From Smittium mucronatum (Eukaryota; Kickxellomycota; Harpellomycetes; Harpellales; Legeriomycetaceae), in NCBI GenBank assembly GCA_001953115.1, contig LSSL01000377.1, forward strand, positions 1 through 22,358: 22,358 nt of DNA. The letters run 5' to 3'. Each line of letters starts with the position of its first letter. Position 1 is the stretch's first letter. Position numbers and translations under genes: made by a program. The notes beneath the pieces are model-generated. The model did no database searches. It had not been told where the DNA came from and worked only from the letters and a program-made list of their open reading frames with translations. Positions 1 to 12,080 of this stretch are shown here, in pieces.

Positions 1-26
1 AAAAAAAAAAAAAAAAAAAAAAAAAA
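1..26. repeat. Poly(A) tract at the window edge
   Basis: The window opens with 26 consecutive A residues directly before the reading frame of the LINE-like fragment. The run could be the poly(A) tail of another retroelement into which, or beside which, the fragment lies, or a homopolymer at a contig edge. The sequence to its left is not visible, so these cannot be told apart. Confidence 0.6.
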
Positions 27-440
27 CCGATCTACAATTCACAAATGGGTCCTAGATCGCGTAATAAAAAATTCTGGAAGTTGGATAAAACTTCAATCCC
101 TGTACCCAGATCAGCGAATAGGCTTCCAGAAAATCAGAAAAGTCTGATTTGGTCAGTTTTGGACGGTACAATCCTTTCCAATGCAATAATTATCGACGGA
201 AAATTTAAAATTTTTTGCCCTTTTTGCAAAAAAAATACGCCAGAGACAATCGAGCACTTATTTTTAGTGTGTGAAAAATGGGATAACGTCCGCAGAAATA
301 AAATAAAGCAATTTATTGTTCAATATAATAATTTTAGATAAAGTCTTAGTGTTTCTTCTTCGGATCCAGCTCAGATGGAGCAGGTCGGGAGACTCCTTGG
401 GGGGGGGGGTCTAAAAAATATTTTTTCAGCTCCACTCTGA
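27..440 (+). pseudogene. Decayed 3' end of a LINE-like (non-LTR) reverse transcriptase ORF
   Basis: The frame from the ATG at 45 to the stop at 339-341 encodes 98 residues and is also open upstream through 27, so the ATG need not be a true start. Residues 58-76 form a C-x2-C-x9-H-x4-C cluster (CPFCKKNTPETIEHLFLVC), followed by a basic, tryptophan-containing tail. This matches the CCHC zinc finger found after the RT domain at the C-terminus of many non-LTR retrotransposon ORF2 proteins (zf-RVT type). No RT or endonuclease domain is present, so this is a 5'-truncated copy, as is usual for LINEs. After the in-frame TAA the same frame continues for 32 codons to TGA at 438-440 and passes through a run of 11 G, read as Leu-Leu-Gly-Gly-Gly-Gly. 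The stop therefore looks like a nonsense mutation in a once longer ORF. The family assignment rests on the zinc finger alone. Confidence 0.6.
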
Positions 441-3400
441 TGAAGCCAGTCAAATAATTGAACTAGTAACAGCGAAAAATTAGGTTGGAATTTTTTCATC
501 AGTATTATAATACTGAAATGTATGAATAGATAATATAATTTACGAGTGTAAAGTCCTGTGGTATTGAGATTCTATAATTTTGGAGTGAGAATGGCTATCT
601 ATTTTTTTATAGTTATGTGTTATAAGTTGTGTCTATTTTTATAAAATAAAATCTAATTTATATAAAATCTTCACGGAGCTTCAAATTTTTAATTTAATTT
701 AACTGATTTTTTTGAATGATTTTCTTTTAATTGTAATAAATTTTAGTTGATTTAATCTTAAAAATTTATTCAATACAAAATAGAGATTTTTAGTTATATA
801 TAGAAGAAAAATTTAATTAAGAAGCTATTGATAATTAACTATTTTATTCATCTATTTTCATTTTGAAATCATTATAATTTCTTTTTTGATTGGCAAAAAA
901 AGTTTAGAAAAATCCTGTATAAAGATCTCTTATAAATTAAAAGCTTTAAAATATACTTTAATCCATGACTAAAATATTAAAGTTGTATATAAAAATATAT
1001 TTGAGACAAAACTAATTTAATACTAAAAAAATTATAACTTCTTATCTATAAAAAACTCTTATTTAATTTTTTTATGTAGTAAATATCAGCTATAAATTTT
1101 GATTTTCTGGAATTTTAATTGGTTCAATTCTTTATTATAACCCATATAGTATATTTTATTCCTAGATTCTTAAATCCTAAATAAATATTTATTCAACTCA
1201 TCAATACAAAAAAAAAAATCATTTATTTAAAAAAGTTGTCAACTATAACCAAAATAGAAAAATAATTACCTGAAATTTTAACTTTGATTTTTCAAAAATA
1301 ATTTATATAAAAACCCCTCTTGACGCAAAACTTTATCAATTTTATTTTTAAATTACATCTTCTAGACTTTATTTATAGGATTTCTGAGTTATAATTAATT
1401 TTTAATATGTATTTCCATCTTGAAAATCAGATTTAAATATCACATCTTGCTTTCATTTGTCTTTGGAGTTTCAAAAAAATAAAAAAATCATAAAACACTT
1501 CTCATTATTTTCGATTTATAAATATTATGGGGTTTAAATCGATTTCTGTATTTAAAAAAACTAACTTATTCAAGTCAATTATAAATTTTACTGTTGCATT
1601 TAAATTATAATTGTTTATAACTGCAGTTATAAAAAAACTAAAAAATCAAATTGAGATACTTATTAAATAATTTGTCCGCTGATTGTTTTTTATTCTTTAT
1701 TTTTTATATGAATTGTTTTTATAAGACTATTTAATTTTGTTTAATAATTATTTTTAAGAATACATACACCTTTTTTTTGAAAAATAAAAATTAATATACA
1801 TATTTTTACTATACATAATATATATTTAAGCTGTTTTATGAAATAATATTTTTATCTAAAATGATATAATTTAGCTTGAAATCATTTAAAAAAGATATTT
1901 TTTTGAAATATAAATGCATTTTTTTTAAAAATTTTCAATTTAATCCTACAATAAATTTGATTTTTATCTCTGTATTACACTAAAAACTATTATTATTTCC
2001 ACTAGCCGTAAATTAATTGTAGGATTAATAATTAAATAATTTATATCTATTTAATATATAAATTATATAATAAATATTAATATCAGTTGTATTTGAATAA
2101 ATTTAAAAATTATTTTATTTTTTAAATCAATATTTACATATATTTGTCGAAATTATTAAATTTCGGCTCTAGAATTTGACTGATTAAAGTAAAAATGAAA
2201 ATAGTGTCAATAGATATCACGGAGAAATAGATCTTTTTTATTCTTTAAACCTAAAAAATTCCAAAGATATTGAATTAATAATAATGCACTCAAATATGGA
2301 TTTAAACAAAAAAAAAGTTATGTTATTAAATGGGTCAAAATTGCATGAAATTTTTTTTATAAAGATTATAATTTAATGGATAAAGCACAAAGAACTCAAT
2401 AAAAATAAATATTTTGATCATTTATTCGCTGAAGGTATTGAAATTCAGTGAACTAAAAGAAAAAATATAGTTGAATTAATGTATTAATAAAAGAAATTCT
2501 TCACAAAGTGCCACAATAAAGTTTTCCGATTCCCCAATTTTGATTTTTTTGTGCCATAAACGTAATTTGATATACCAATTTATTTTTAACTTTCATGTAT
2601 AAGTTTTTATTATAAAAATAAGTGCTATTAAACTTCTAATATCATACAGTTCGATAATTTTATATGAAGGAAGCAGTGTTAAAACTGAAGATACACTATA
2701 GAGAAAGGATGACTTCAATTAATATTTTCTCCAAATATAAATTTTTTCAATTTAAGCGTATATGAATTCTGTAATTTTTTGTATCACATACTAAAAGGCT
2801 TTCATTAACAAAAATATAAAATTCTTTATAAAAAAAATAACAAAAATTGCAGTGCCTTAGTGGATAAAATATATGCCTATTATATTTGATTTTTTAAAAT
2901 TATATAGCCCGTAATTATATTATATTCTGAAATACCTAATTTTTTCTATAAAAACTGTTAGAATTCAGAATTTTTTATCTTTTCGGCTTTCCATTTATTT
3001 TCGTGTCCAAAATATAGTTATTTTGATTTTATCATATATACTTTACCTTTTTCAGCAACGTTTATAAGTTTTTTTTGGCCGTAAAGATACAAGCCTAAAT
3101 AAAAAAAGCTTATTGATATTTTCGATTTTTAATATTTTTACCAGTTTCAATATTGTGAAAAATTATGAAATTAAAATATTCTTATGCTTCCCGGACATTG
3201 AGGCTAACATAGAATAACCTTTTAAATTCCGGAATTTAAGCACAGCTATATCTGCATTAAAAAAAAGATATATACATTATGTGATTATTAAATATCTCTT
3301 GAAAATTATCTCTTTCGTTTTTTTAGCTCTTTTTGCTTAAAAAAAACTTTTTCGAATTGAAAACCGATAAATATTTTCTACCAGTTTCATGTAATTTTAT

Positions 3401-4152
3401 TTATAAATTCAATGATTTGAATCAAAATTTGGCACATTCTATACCTGCTTTTGAATATAGTCGATCTAAATAATACATTATAAGTGTCCGCCCATTATAG
3501 TGCTTATTAAAATTAGTCAAAAAAGCAATATTGTTATTATCATATATCGAATATGACGAGTATCGAAGTTTCAAAATTTCATGATTTATATGGAGGGATT
3601 TTTTTATAAGATTTTATAAAAATATATTATAGATAGAAATGAAGCGTTAAAACTAGCAAAATTTGAAGGTGAATTACTAGGTATATTATACGTTATTTGT
3701 TTTTTGTTCCAGTGATCACTTCTGTAGAAAAAAATTTCATTTGAAAGTAGAGAAGTACTACCCATATTTTTTTTAGTTCTTTATTAAATCTCTTAATTAT
3801 GATAACTTTAAATAAAATTTGGCTGTATTAAAAAAACATGGCATATAAAACTATATGTATGGCAATAAATACCAAAATCCGATATTTGAAAAGTTAATAG
3901 TAGAATTTTGTCAAAAAATTCTTAATAATAATTAGGAATATGACCTTTGAGTGAAATTATGATAAAAAGATTTTTATAGAGGATTTTTAGCTAGATAAAA
4001 GAAAGATAAAACCATAAAAAAAATTTATCAAAGTTTTTTAAAATGTCAAAAGTTTAAAAAAGAAAAAAATAATAATTAAATAAACAAAAATTTTCTAAAA
4101 ACACAGTATAAAGGCAACTTGATTTTCATATAGCATTGCATTTAAAATATAT

Positions 4153-4175
4153 AAATCAAATCAAATCAAATCAAA
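4153..4175. repeat. (AAATC)n microsatellite
   Basis: Four perfect tandem copies of the pentamer AAATC (4153-4172) followed by AAA, inside the A+T-rich desert. It is a simple-sequence repeat with no sign of function. Confidence 0.75.
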
Positions 4176-7100
4176 ACTTAAACTTCTTGTTTAGATTAAC
4201 ATTTTTATTTTATCCATTCTTTTAACACTTTATTCAAAAAATAATAATAATAAACATAAATTGCACAATTATAAAGTTTATATTGAGCTAACTAGTTACT
4301 TGATTAGTCATGAAAAGTTAAGGAGATCGTTGAAAATAAGATAATGCTGTAAATTTTATTATCAAAAAGTTTATAGAGAAAAGGGGCTACCATAAATCGA
4401 AATTCTTCAATAAAAAATTATCCGTTATTAAGATATGAAGTATAAAAAACTATTTTAATCAATAATTATTCTCTTTAATAAGTAAATATTAGAATCTTCT
4501 TCTATTTTCTGAGAAAATATATATGTGTTAATATTTAAAATCAAAATTTATCAAATATTTATTTTATAAAACACAAATTGAATTAAATACTAAAATAAAT
4601 CAACAATGTCAATAGAGAGGTGGAATTATAAAAAATCCATCTTTAATTTTTGATTTATTAGGCACGATATTACAAATTTTAAATATGATTCCTCTTTCTA
4701 TATAAACTTTTATATAAAGAAATTATGAATGGCGATAAATAGTATTTATATATAGTAAAATATGACGAAAAAAGTAATAAAAAGCTTACTAATAAAGTAT
4801 TACACACTTTTAATAATAAAATATTATTTTTTTTGATTAGATTACCTAACTTCATAAAAAATCCAATTTCACATAAATGGATTTAGAATAGTTCTTAAAT
4901 TGGAATTAGTGAATAAAATTAAAAATAAAAGAGAAAAAATAACATTTAAGTTACTTTGAGATTGATAATTTAATTGTTTAAGAATTAATTATTTATAAAG
5001 AATTATTTTTTTCTATAATATACTGCCAGGAAAAAAATTTTCCATTATAGTTGAACCCTAAAATTTTTATTGTAAACAAAAAGGGTATCTAGTTTATTTA
5101 TCTACGATTAGATTTTTTTGGTATTGAGATTTGGAAGAAAAAAAATTAAATTTCTCGATTAGATAAATTATTTTTGAGTTAGCCAATAAAAAATGCTTTT
5201 TAGTGGTTGATATTCTAGTATTGCAATAAATATATTTTTTTGAGTGTATCATATGTAATTTTGGTTTTTTTCGGGTATGCTAAAAAAAATTTAAAAAGCC
5301 TATTGGCCCTAAAATCATTTAAAAAAATATCCAATCAATTGAGAATGACATTCTTAAAAAACTGACATCTATTATCATTAAATAAATTTACTAAGATTTC
5401 TATATTTAAACATTATAAAGTAATTTTTTTTTCCTTTTTTTTTCTTTTTTTTACGCAGAATTTATTTGTAATTTATTCGGCTTTTTTATTTTTATCAAGC
5501 TACTAAATTTTTGAAAAATAATTTCAAATTGAAAAATTAATTTTTCTATTATCGATTTTTAAAATTTATTTAGCAGTAACTTGCGTGAAAATCATAAAAA
5601 AAATTAAAAATTTCACAAATTGTGTGTGATTGAATTTATTTTATGAAATTAGTGAAATCATGATGCTTTTTGATAAAAGTCAGCCAGATTTCAAAAAATT
5701 CGATAAAAGGGGATGATTATATACTGAAAAATAAAATATATCCTTCCACCTAACAGAATATAACATCTTTAGTAAATATATTTACGATAATTTTTTTAAG
5801 TATCTTCTCCCATTTTAATTTTTAAAATTCAATATGTTTAAAAAATATATAAGCATAATAAAATTTCGGCAGAAAAACATTAAAAATACTTTATATATAA
5901 ATTACATCAAATTATTTCGAAAATATTAAAAAATTTAAATTCCTGTTAAACTAAGATTTTATTAATTTTATGATGAAAAAAAATTTATAATTTTTATAAT
6001 AAAAGAAACATTAATATATAAAATTCGAAATCTCAATGCTAAAAACTAAAAAAATATTTATAAAAATGCTGTGTTAGTTGAATTAATCCACTTATTATAT
6101 AATTATTTTAGACATTTATAAAAATTGTAATTTAATATTAAATTTATTTGCAAAAAAAATTCTAGGCTGCTCTAATATTTTCTAGTTTTTAATTTGAAAT
6201 ATTTTTTCTTAAGAAAAATTCTCTATTTCATATTTATCTTTTATAAAAAAAATTAGGGGTTTTGTATATCTGAGTAAACCCTGTTAGAATATCTTCAAAG
6301 TTGTAAAATATACGCATATATTAAAAATTTAAGCTGTCTGAGGGGAAATATACATTATTATTTCTAATTATTTAAATAATAAATTATAAATAATAATTGT
6401 ATCTATATTGGATGGAAGCAGAAGAAGTAATTATTGTGAATATAATCTGTAATGAATTTCTTAAATTCAATCTTTAGAAATCTAGGATAATTTTGAATAT
6501 AATGAATTTTTTTCGAAATTTCTCTCTTCAAAATTTGAGATACGATTTCAAACTTACCATAAAAAAAAGTGAAGTTTATTTTTAGATTTGCATATAAGAA
6601 TTATTTTTAAATTTTTAAAAAGGATTAAACAAGATTTTTAGAAATAAATTTTTTATGGATAAAAATTATATCCCTTATATGTAAAATGGACATTATAACG
6701 ATTAAAATAACTTATCTTTAAAATGTAGAAAAATATTATCTAGTTAAATGGTATAATAAATATCGATGTTATTTTTTTATAACATAAAATTTTTTTTGTT
6801 ACTAGATATTTTTATTTTCATCTACTTTTTTTGAAAAAATTATATGTGGTATTGAAATTAATTACGAAAAATAGGATATCATGAGGTGTTTTTTTCTGTA
6901 AAGATATTAAATATTAAACGATTTAAAAATACGTGAAAAATACAAAAATATTGCAAAAAAAGCAATTAATTATTTTAAAAATAATGGGTTCTTTATTTTT
7001 TTATAAAAATTTAACAATAGATCTTTATTTTAAGCATAAAATAGAATATTTATTATAAATTTAAGTTATTATTATATATGTGGAAAGTATAATCTGTGAA

Positions 7101-10100
7101 TTTTTCGATATAAAGACTATTTTTTCATGCAAATCAAAATTTCATAATTCATTATATTCTTTATAACTAAAATTAAAATATATTGTTCTTCTAAGCAATT
7201 ATTAATAAGTAAAAAGGTGTATTAATAAATAGAAACACGTTTTTATGGGTATTTGAAGTCCGAATCGGGTGGATTTTACACTTATCCGAAATTTATTTAA
7301 TTTTGGAAGACCGAAAAGAGTTTTAAAAAAATAACTGTTCTCAAAATAATATGATTTATATATTTGCTTACTTTTATTTTAAATGTAATTAATTGATTAA
7401 ATCATATTTATAAAGAGAGTATAAATTGTTCAGAATATCTAAAAAATTTAATAAAAAAGACCAATAATTCACATTTCTGAAAAGCAGCATTTGAAATCTC
7501 CTAAATTTATGAATTCATAATGTCGCCTAAGTTCTTCATCAGATAATTTAATTTTAAACACCCCTTAGGACATGATCTTTACCTTCCTCTGGTATGTTTT
7601 TTTTTGTATGATAAGAATTAAAGATTTTTTTTTTTATTATTCTCTGATTATGGTTTTTGTATAGATCAAAAAAATCTGTATCAATAAAAAAATATGAATT
7701 TTTTTTTTTGATTCATACTTAGAAATGTTAAATATCAATTTTAAGTATTTCCATAAAGATTTCTTACCATAAAAGTTTAGTAATGTGTGATATTATAAAG
7801 TTTGTAAAAAATAAAATTTAGATCCTCATAAGGTTTTTCTTGGTATAAAAAGTCGCCCTACCATCAGTGAATATATTTATTTCGTGGAAAAAAGGAAAAA
7901 CTAAAAAGAAAACCACCTAACAGGAATAATAGTAAAATCTTCTTTGATAGGACTGTAATAGATTTTCGCAACAATAACATCGGTATATTATCCATCTTAT
8001 ATCTAATTTTTTTATTTAAAAATAAACCTCAAGACTGAAAATAATATCAAGTATCAAATAATTAAATATTAGATTTTATTAAATAATAAAAAAGTTTATG
8101 TATACAAAATAGAAGGTACTGGATCATATATTGCAAATTTTTATAATATTTTAACCATATTAGAAAAACATAAATCGGAAAATATAAATGGAATTAATTT
8201 ATGTTGATAATCTTTAATATTTTGTGATTTTATTTTTTCTTTGTCATTTATTCATTAATAATTATTCTTTGATTTTTATTCATAAGGCTTTATTATTTCA
8301 TAATAGCATAAAAAAATTTAAATTTACTTATAACATAATAGAGAATTGAATCTTATTATTTTCTAGTTTTTCGATTTGATTAAATTCCATTATATGATTT
8401 TTTTAATTAGTAATTTAATCAATTTTACTCGTTTCCATTTAAATATAATAATTTTACAAATAGGTTGCCAGGCTTTCTTAATATATACTTTATTTATTTT
8501 GAATATATATTTTTAAAGGTTAAAAATTACAAGACATGTTTTTTGATTAATAAAACAGTAATTATAAAAGTGGTGCAAAAAAACTAATCGCGATTTTTTT
8601 AGAATTAACAAAAAAAAAATTAAAAATTGGAGATATGTATCCAATATTATTAATCAATTTTAAAAAATTAAGAAACATCAATAAATTAAAATCAATAATT
8701 TTTAAAAAGAATAAAGTAACATTAAAATTATTTAACGCCAAATTATTTCCAAAAAATAAATAAAAAATTTAGGGTATAGAAACATTTCGTTTTTTATTTT
8801 GAGCAAAATGTGATTTTTTTATCAAAAATTTTAAAAGGAATTTCCCTAAATTAATAATACTTTAGTCTATAAATTTTAAAATTATTTTTTAAAAGTAATT
8901 TTTTTTTATGATTTTATAATTTTATGAAGGTTTGGGTATATAAACATGGTGTTATTTGAGTATTTAAAAAAAAATTTTTTTTGTCTTATTTGATTAATTT
9001 TTAGAATATTCTCTGTTTTTTAAAGTAAAGCCATGCTGATAAAATTTTACCCCCTCACTAAAAAAAATTATTGGAATAAAAAAGCTACAATAAATAGTTA
9101 ATTATTGTTTTTTTTTAAATTATATTCAATGTGACTAATTTTTCTTTCATTTCTGGAGCTCTTTAAAACTATTTATTAATAAATGGGTGTTTTTAATAAT
9201 AATAAAAAAGCTATATATAAACAGCTATATTAAAAACATTAAAGATATATGATATCAGATTCTTCGTTGGAATGGAACTAAAAAAATAATAATTATTTAG
9301 GGTGTATAATTGGAAAATCTAAATAATTTAATATTTTGGAATTTATAATTTTTATAATGAATCACTTTTACAATCGGAGTTTTTTTATTTATTTTTTAAA
9401 TTTAGGGATAAAAATAGTATCGATTTTTTATTTTCAAGCTTAGAAAATTTTATTACACAGATGCAGTATATAAAATTTACAAAGCTTTCTCAGTAAACAG
9501 AAAATAAAAAGGAAATCCTTAAATTCAATTTATTTACAAGGCTTCGAATTTTTATAAAACCTTGGCATAAATAATAAAAAATTTGGAAAAATTATATAAA
9601 ACTGTTTTCCAATTATGAAAAAACCTATTATTTAAAAAATTCATGATTTAACTATTTCAAATTGATTTTTCCTTTTGAAATGAATTTATTTCCCAACAAA
9701 AATATGTAAAAATTGCCAAAAATATCCATATTCAAATTTAAAGTTTTCATGTTAGATTTAAAAGCAAATCTTGGAGTAAAGATTAATAAATTTTTTATTT
9801 AAATTATCCTCAAAGTATACAATTTAAAAAATATCATATGTTTGGGTGAGATATAATATATCATATTATCCTTTATCCTATTTAAAAAATAAAAAAGTTA
9901 ATATTTGCAAGGGTTATTTTTTTTTTACATGAAATTATCAGTATTATAATTTTGCTAATCTAACTCTAATATCATTTATTAATATTATTTTCAAAAAAAA
10001 TTAAATTAATATCATCATAAATATTTATATGGAAGACAAGAATATTTAAAATAATTTATGGATCGGAATATAATATTAGACTCCAAATTAATATAAAAAT

Positions 10101-10303
10101 CATTATTTTTTTTTTTTTCAAATTTAAATTATCAAGATATATAAGAATCGATATATGATAAGCTCAATAGGATATAAAAGAATATTTATGGGATTTAATT
10201 TTGGGTTTGTAATGAATTTTCTGGGAGCAGTGAACTTTTCAAAAAAAAAAAAAGAACATATGTTTTTTAATAAAATAGTAATAAGCTGTATCTAGAAGTG
10301 ACG

Positions 10304-10330
10304 AAAGAAAATTTTGCGAAAATTTTCTTT
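10304..10330. repeat. 12-bp inverted repeat with 3-base loop
   Basis: AAAGAAAATTTT at 10304-10315 and its exact reverse complement at 10319-10330 flank a GCG loop. It could form a hairpin in RNA or a cruciform. At this base composition about one such structure is expected by chance in the desert, so it is recorded as structure only. Confidence 0.5.
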
Positions 10331-11020
10331 TAATCACAATAATAATTTTCTGTAAACAGATTGGATAATTATGGAAAAATAATATTTTCGTTTTTTAATT
10401 AGATTTTTTTTATAAAAGCTTTAACAAAAACAATAAATACTTTCAAATTTATTCAGTGATGCTTATTTTACGATAAAAATAATCTAAAAAATAATTCTCT
10501 CCAGTATTTTATTCGACATCATTATATTAAAGTGAAAAAGGTTTCGATATCTGTAAAAATACTGAGCATTTGTAAAATTTTGATATAAATGGAAGGGAAA
10601 AAAATGTTTATAATTCGACAAAGAATTGGTAAAAATAAATTATTGAAAAATTCAAAAATGAATTAAAAAATAAAAATATCTTTTCTGGTTTAGAAATTTA
10701 TACAACAACAGTCAAGATTTGTGTAATAAGCACATTCTTCGAACTCTAAATCCAGAATAACTGGTTCAATTTTAGAAAAAATAAATAAGAGAAAGACTAA
10801 AATATGTTGAATATATTCTCGATATTAAGAGTACCCCTTTTTTTTGTATCACAGAATTTTATTTTAAGATAACGTCATTAAAAACTATACTAAAAAATAT
10901 GAAAAAAAGAGAAAGTCGTATAGAAAAGACTATAATCCTAAATACAATAAGCTCTTCTACCGGCTGCGTACCTATGGGAAATGGGATCAATCTAACAGCC
11001 GAAAGACCCCCCCTGGCATT

Positions 11021-11433
11021 GCTTCAAGTAGGCTGGATGACTGAGGTTACGTGCAGTCAAGAATTAAGCTCTTTTTCAACGAAAAATAGTTCATTTAATC
11101 TACTGAGCTCCTAGTCAGAGCCTACTTCTAACAGGATTAATAAAATTAGGCTCCTACCCAAACTTGGGATTGATCGACATGGCTCTCCTACAAATAGCTG
11201 TTAGACGCTGAGATCCGACTGACTTTCTAACGCTGGACTTGTGCACTAGACTATGTCTCAGCTGCACAGAAAGATCGGCACATCCTGTTTCGAGATGGTC
11301 CTCCTCTGGAATCGCTGTCCTCCGAATCGCTGTGCGCTGTCTCCACTATTCCCAACCAAGAATAGTACAACGCTGTGTGAAATTTTGGTCTATTGTACTT
11401 CGAAAAGTACACTATTAAGCCCCTAAACCACGG
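11021..11433 (+). repeat. Direct repeat copy 1, ending at the assembly gap
   Basis: This 413-bp segment is identical, base for base as far as I could compare by eye, to 11629-12041, at an offset of 608 bp. It ends exactly at the last base before the N run. Its left flank (before 11021) is unique. Confidence 0.9.
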
Positions 11434-11628
11434 NNNNNNNNNNNNNNNNNNNNNNNNNNNNNNNNNNNNNNNNNNNNNNNNNNNNNNNNNNNNNNNNNNN
11501 NNNNNNNNNNNNNNNNNNNNNNNNNNNNNNNNNNNNNNNNNNNNNNNNNNNNNNNNNNNNNNNNNNNNNNNNNNNNNNNNNNNNNNNNNNNNNNNNNNNN
11601 NNNNNNNNNNNNNNNNNNNNNNNNNNNN
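11434..11628. other. Assembly gap, 195 N
   Basis: A run of 195 N. Reading frames that cross it are translations of unknown bases and have no meaning. The identical sequences touching both edges suggest that two overlapping contig ends were scaffolded instead of merged. Confidence 0.98.
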
Positions 11629-12041
11629 GCTTCAAGTAGGCTGGATGACTGAGGTTACGTGCAGTCAAGAATTAAGCTCTTTTTCAACGAAAAATAGTTC
11701 ATTTAATCTACTGAGCTCCTAGTCAGAGCCTACTTCTAACAGGATTAATAAAATTAGGCTCCTACCCAAACTTGGGATTGATCGACATGGCTCTCCTACA
11801 AATAGCTGTTAGACGCTGAGATCCGACTGACTTTCTAACGCTGGACTTGTGCACTAGACTATGTCTCAGCTGCACAGAAAGATCGGCACATCCTGTTTCG
11901 AGATGGTCCTCCTCTGGAATCGCTGTCCTCCGAATCGCTGTGCGCTGTCTCCACTATTCCCAACCAAGAATAGTACAACGCTGTGTGAAATTTTGGTCTA
12001 TTGTACTTCGAAAAGTACACTATTAAGCCCCTAAACCACGG
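11629..12041 (+). repeat. Direct repeat copy 2, starting at the assembly gap
   Basis: Second copy of the 413-bp segment. It starts at the first base after the N run and ends at 12041, after which the sequence is unique. Because copy 1 stops and copy 2 starts precisely at the gap, a false duplication from unmerged contig overlap is more likely than a genuine tandem repeat. Confidence 0.9.
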
Positions 12042-12080
12042 CAAGGTATTTCACTCTTAGGGGATCAGTACCTCTTTAGT

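Larger units (their letters stand above)
441..10890. other. A+T-rich gene desert, no gene seen
   Basis: About 10.4 kb of extremely A+T-rich DNA. Lines I counted by eye range from roughly 8% to 20% G+C, with a few richer patches such as 3181-3240. No reading frame of 60 or more codons occurs on either strand, and I recognise no protein, tRNA or rRNA. What can be seen is homopolymer A/T runs, a short (AAATC)n microsatellite at 4153-4175, AAT-type microrepeats near 4230, and chance-level palindromes. Scattered CpG dinucleotides remain. It could be old transposon-derived heterochromatin, a pericentromeric block or long neutral spacer, and the sequence alone does not decide. Confidence 0.7.
10900..12080. 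other. Island of normal base composition in the A+T desert, probably a mobile-element remnant
   Basis: From about 10940 to 12075 the DNA abruptly gains G+C and many CpG dinucleotides, then returns to A+T-rich spacer. I find no frame with recognisable protein similarity, no clear terminal inverted repeats and no target-site duplication. The best minus-strand frame (about 11859-12044) begins at a TTG, not an ATG, and resembles nothing I know. Local structure includes a hairpin GTACTT-CGAA-AAGTAC near 12002-12018 and a 7-bp inverted repeat CCCCTAA / TTAGGGG at 12028-12034 and 12057-12063. A solo LTR, a non-autonomous element or a coding relic would all fit. The region is interrupted by an assembly gap and probably counted twice (see the repeat copies). 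Confidence 0.45.

Noticed and set aside
3222..3239. 18-bp perfect palindrome TTAAATTCCGGAATTTAA
   Set aside because: In a desert of this size and composition about one such palindrome is expected by chance.
10960..10970. Minus-strand TACGCAGCCGG, like a tRNA D-arm / pol III A box
   Set aside because: It is one base short of the A-box consensus, and no anticodon stem or T-arm follows at the right distance, so a tRNA or tRNA-derived SINE is not supported.
10899..11114. Plus-strand frame of 71 codons in the island
   Set aside because: It starts in A+T-rich flank, crosses the composition boundary and shows no recognisable motif. Its second half recurs in the duplicated copy only because the DNA is repeated.
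11393..11722. Frames of 109 (plus) and 81 (minus) codons crossing the gap
   Set aside because: Most of each translation is unknown residues from N bases.
11859..12044. Minus-strand frame of 61 codons in the island
   Set aside because: The first codon is TTG, a stop lies shortly upstream, and there is no recognisable domain. I could not support it as a gene, although a transposon relic remains possible.
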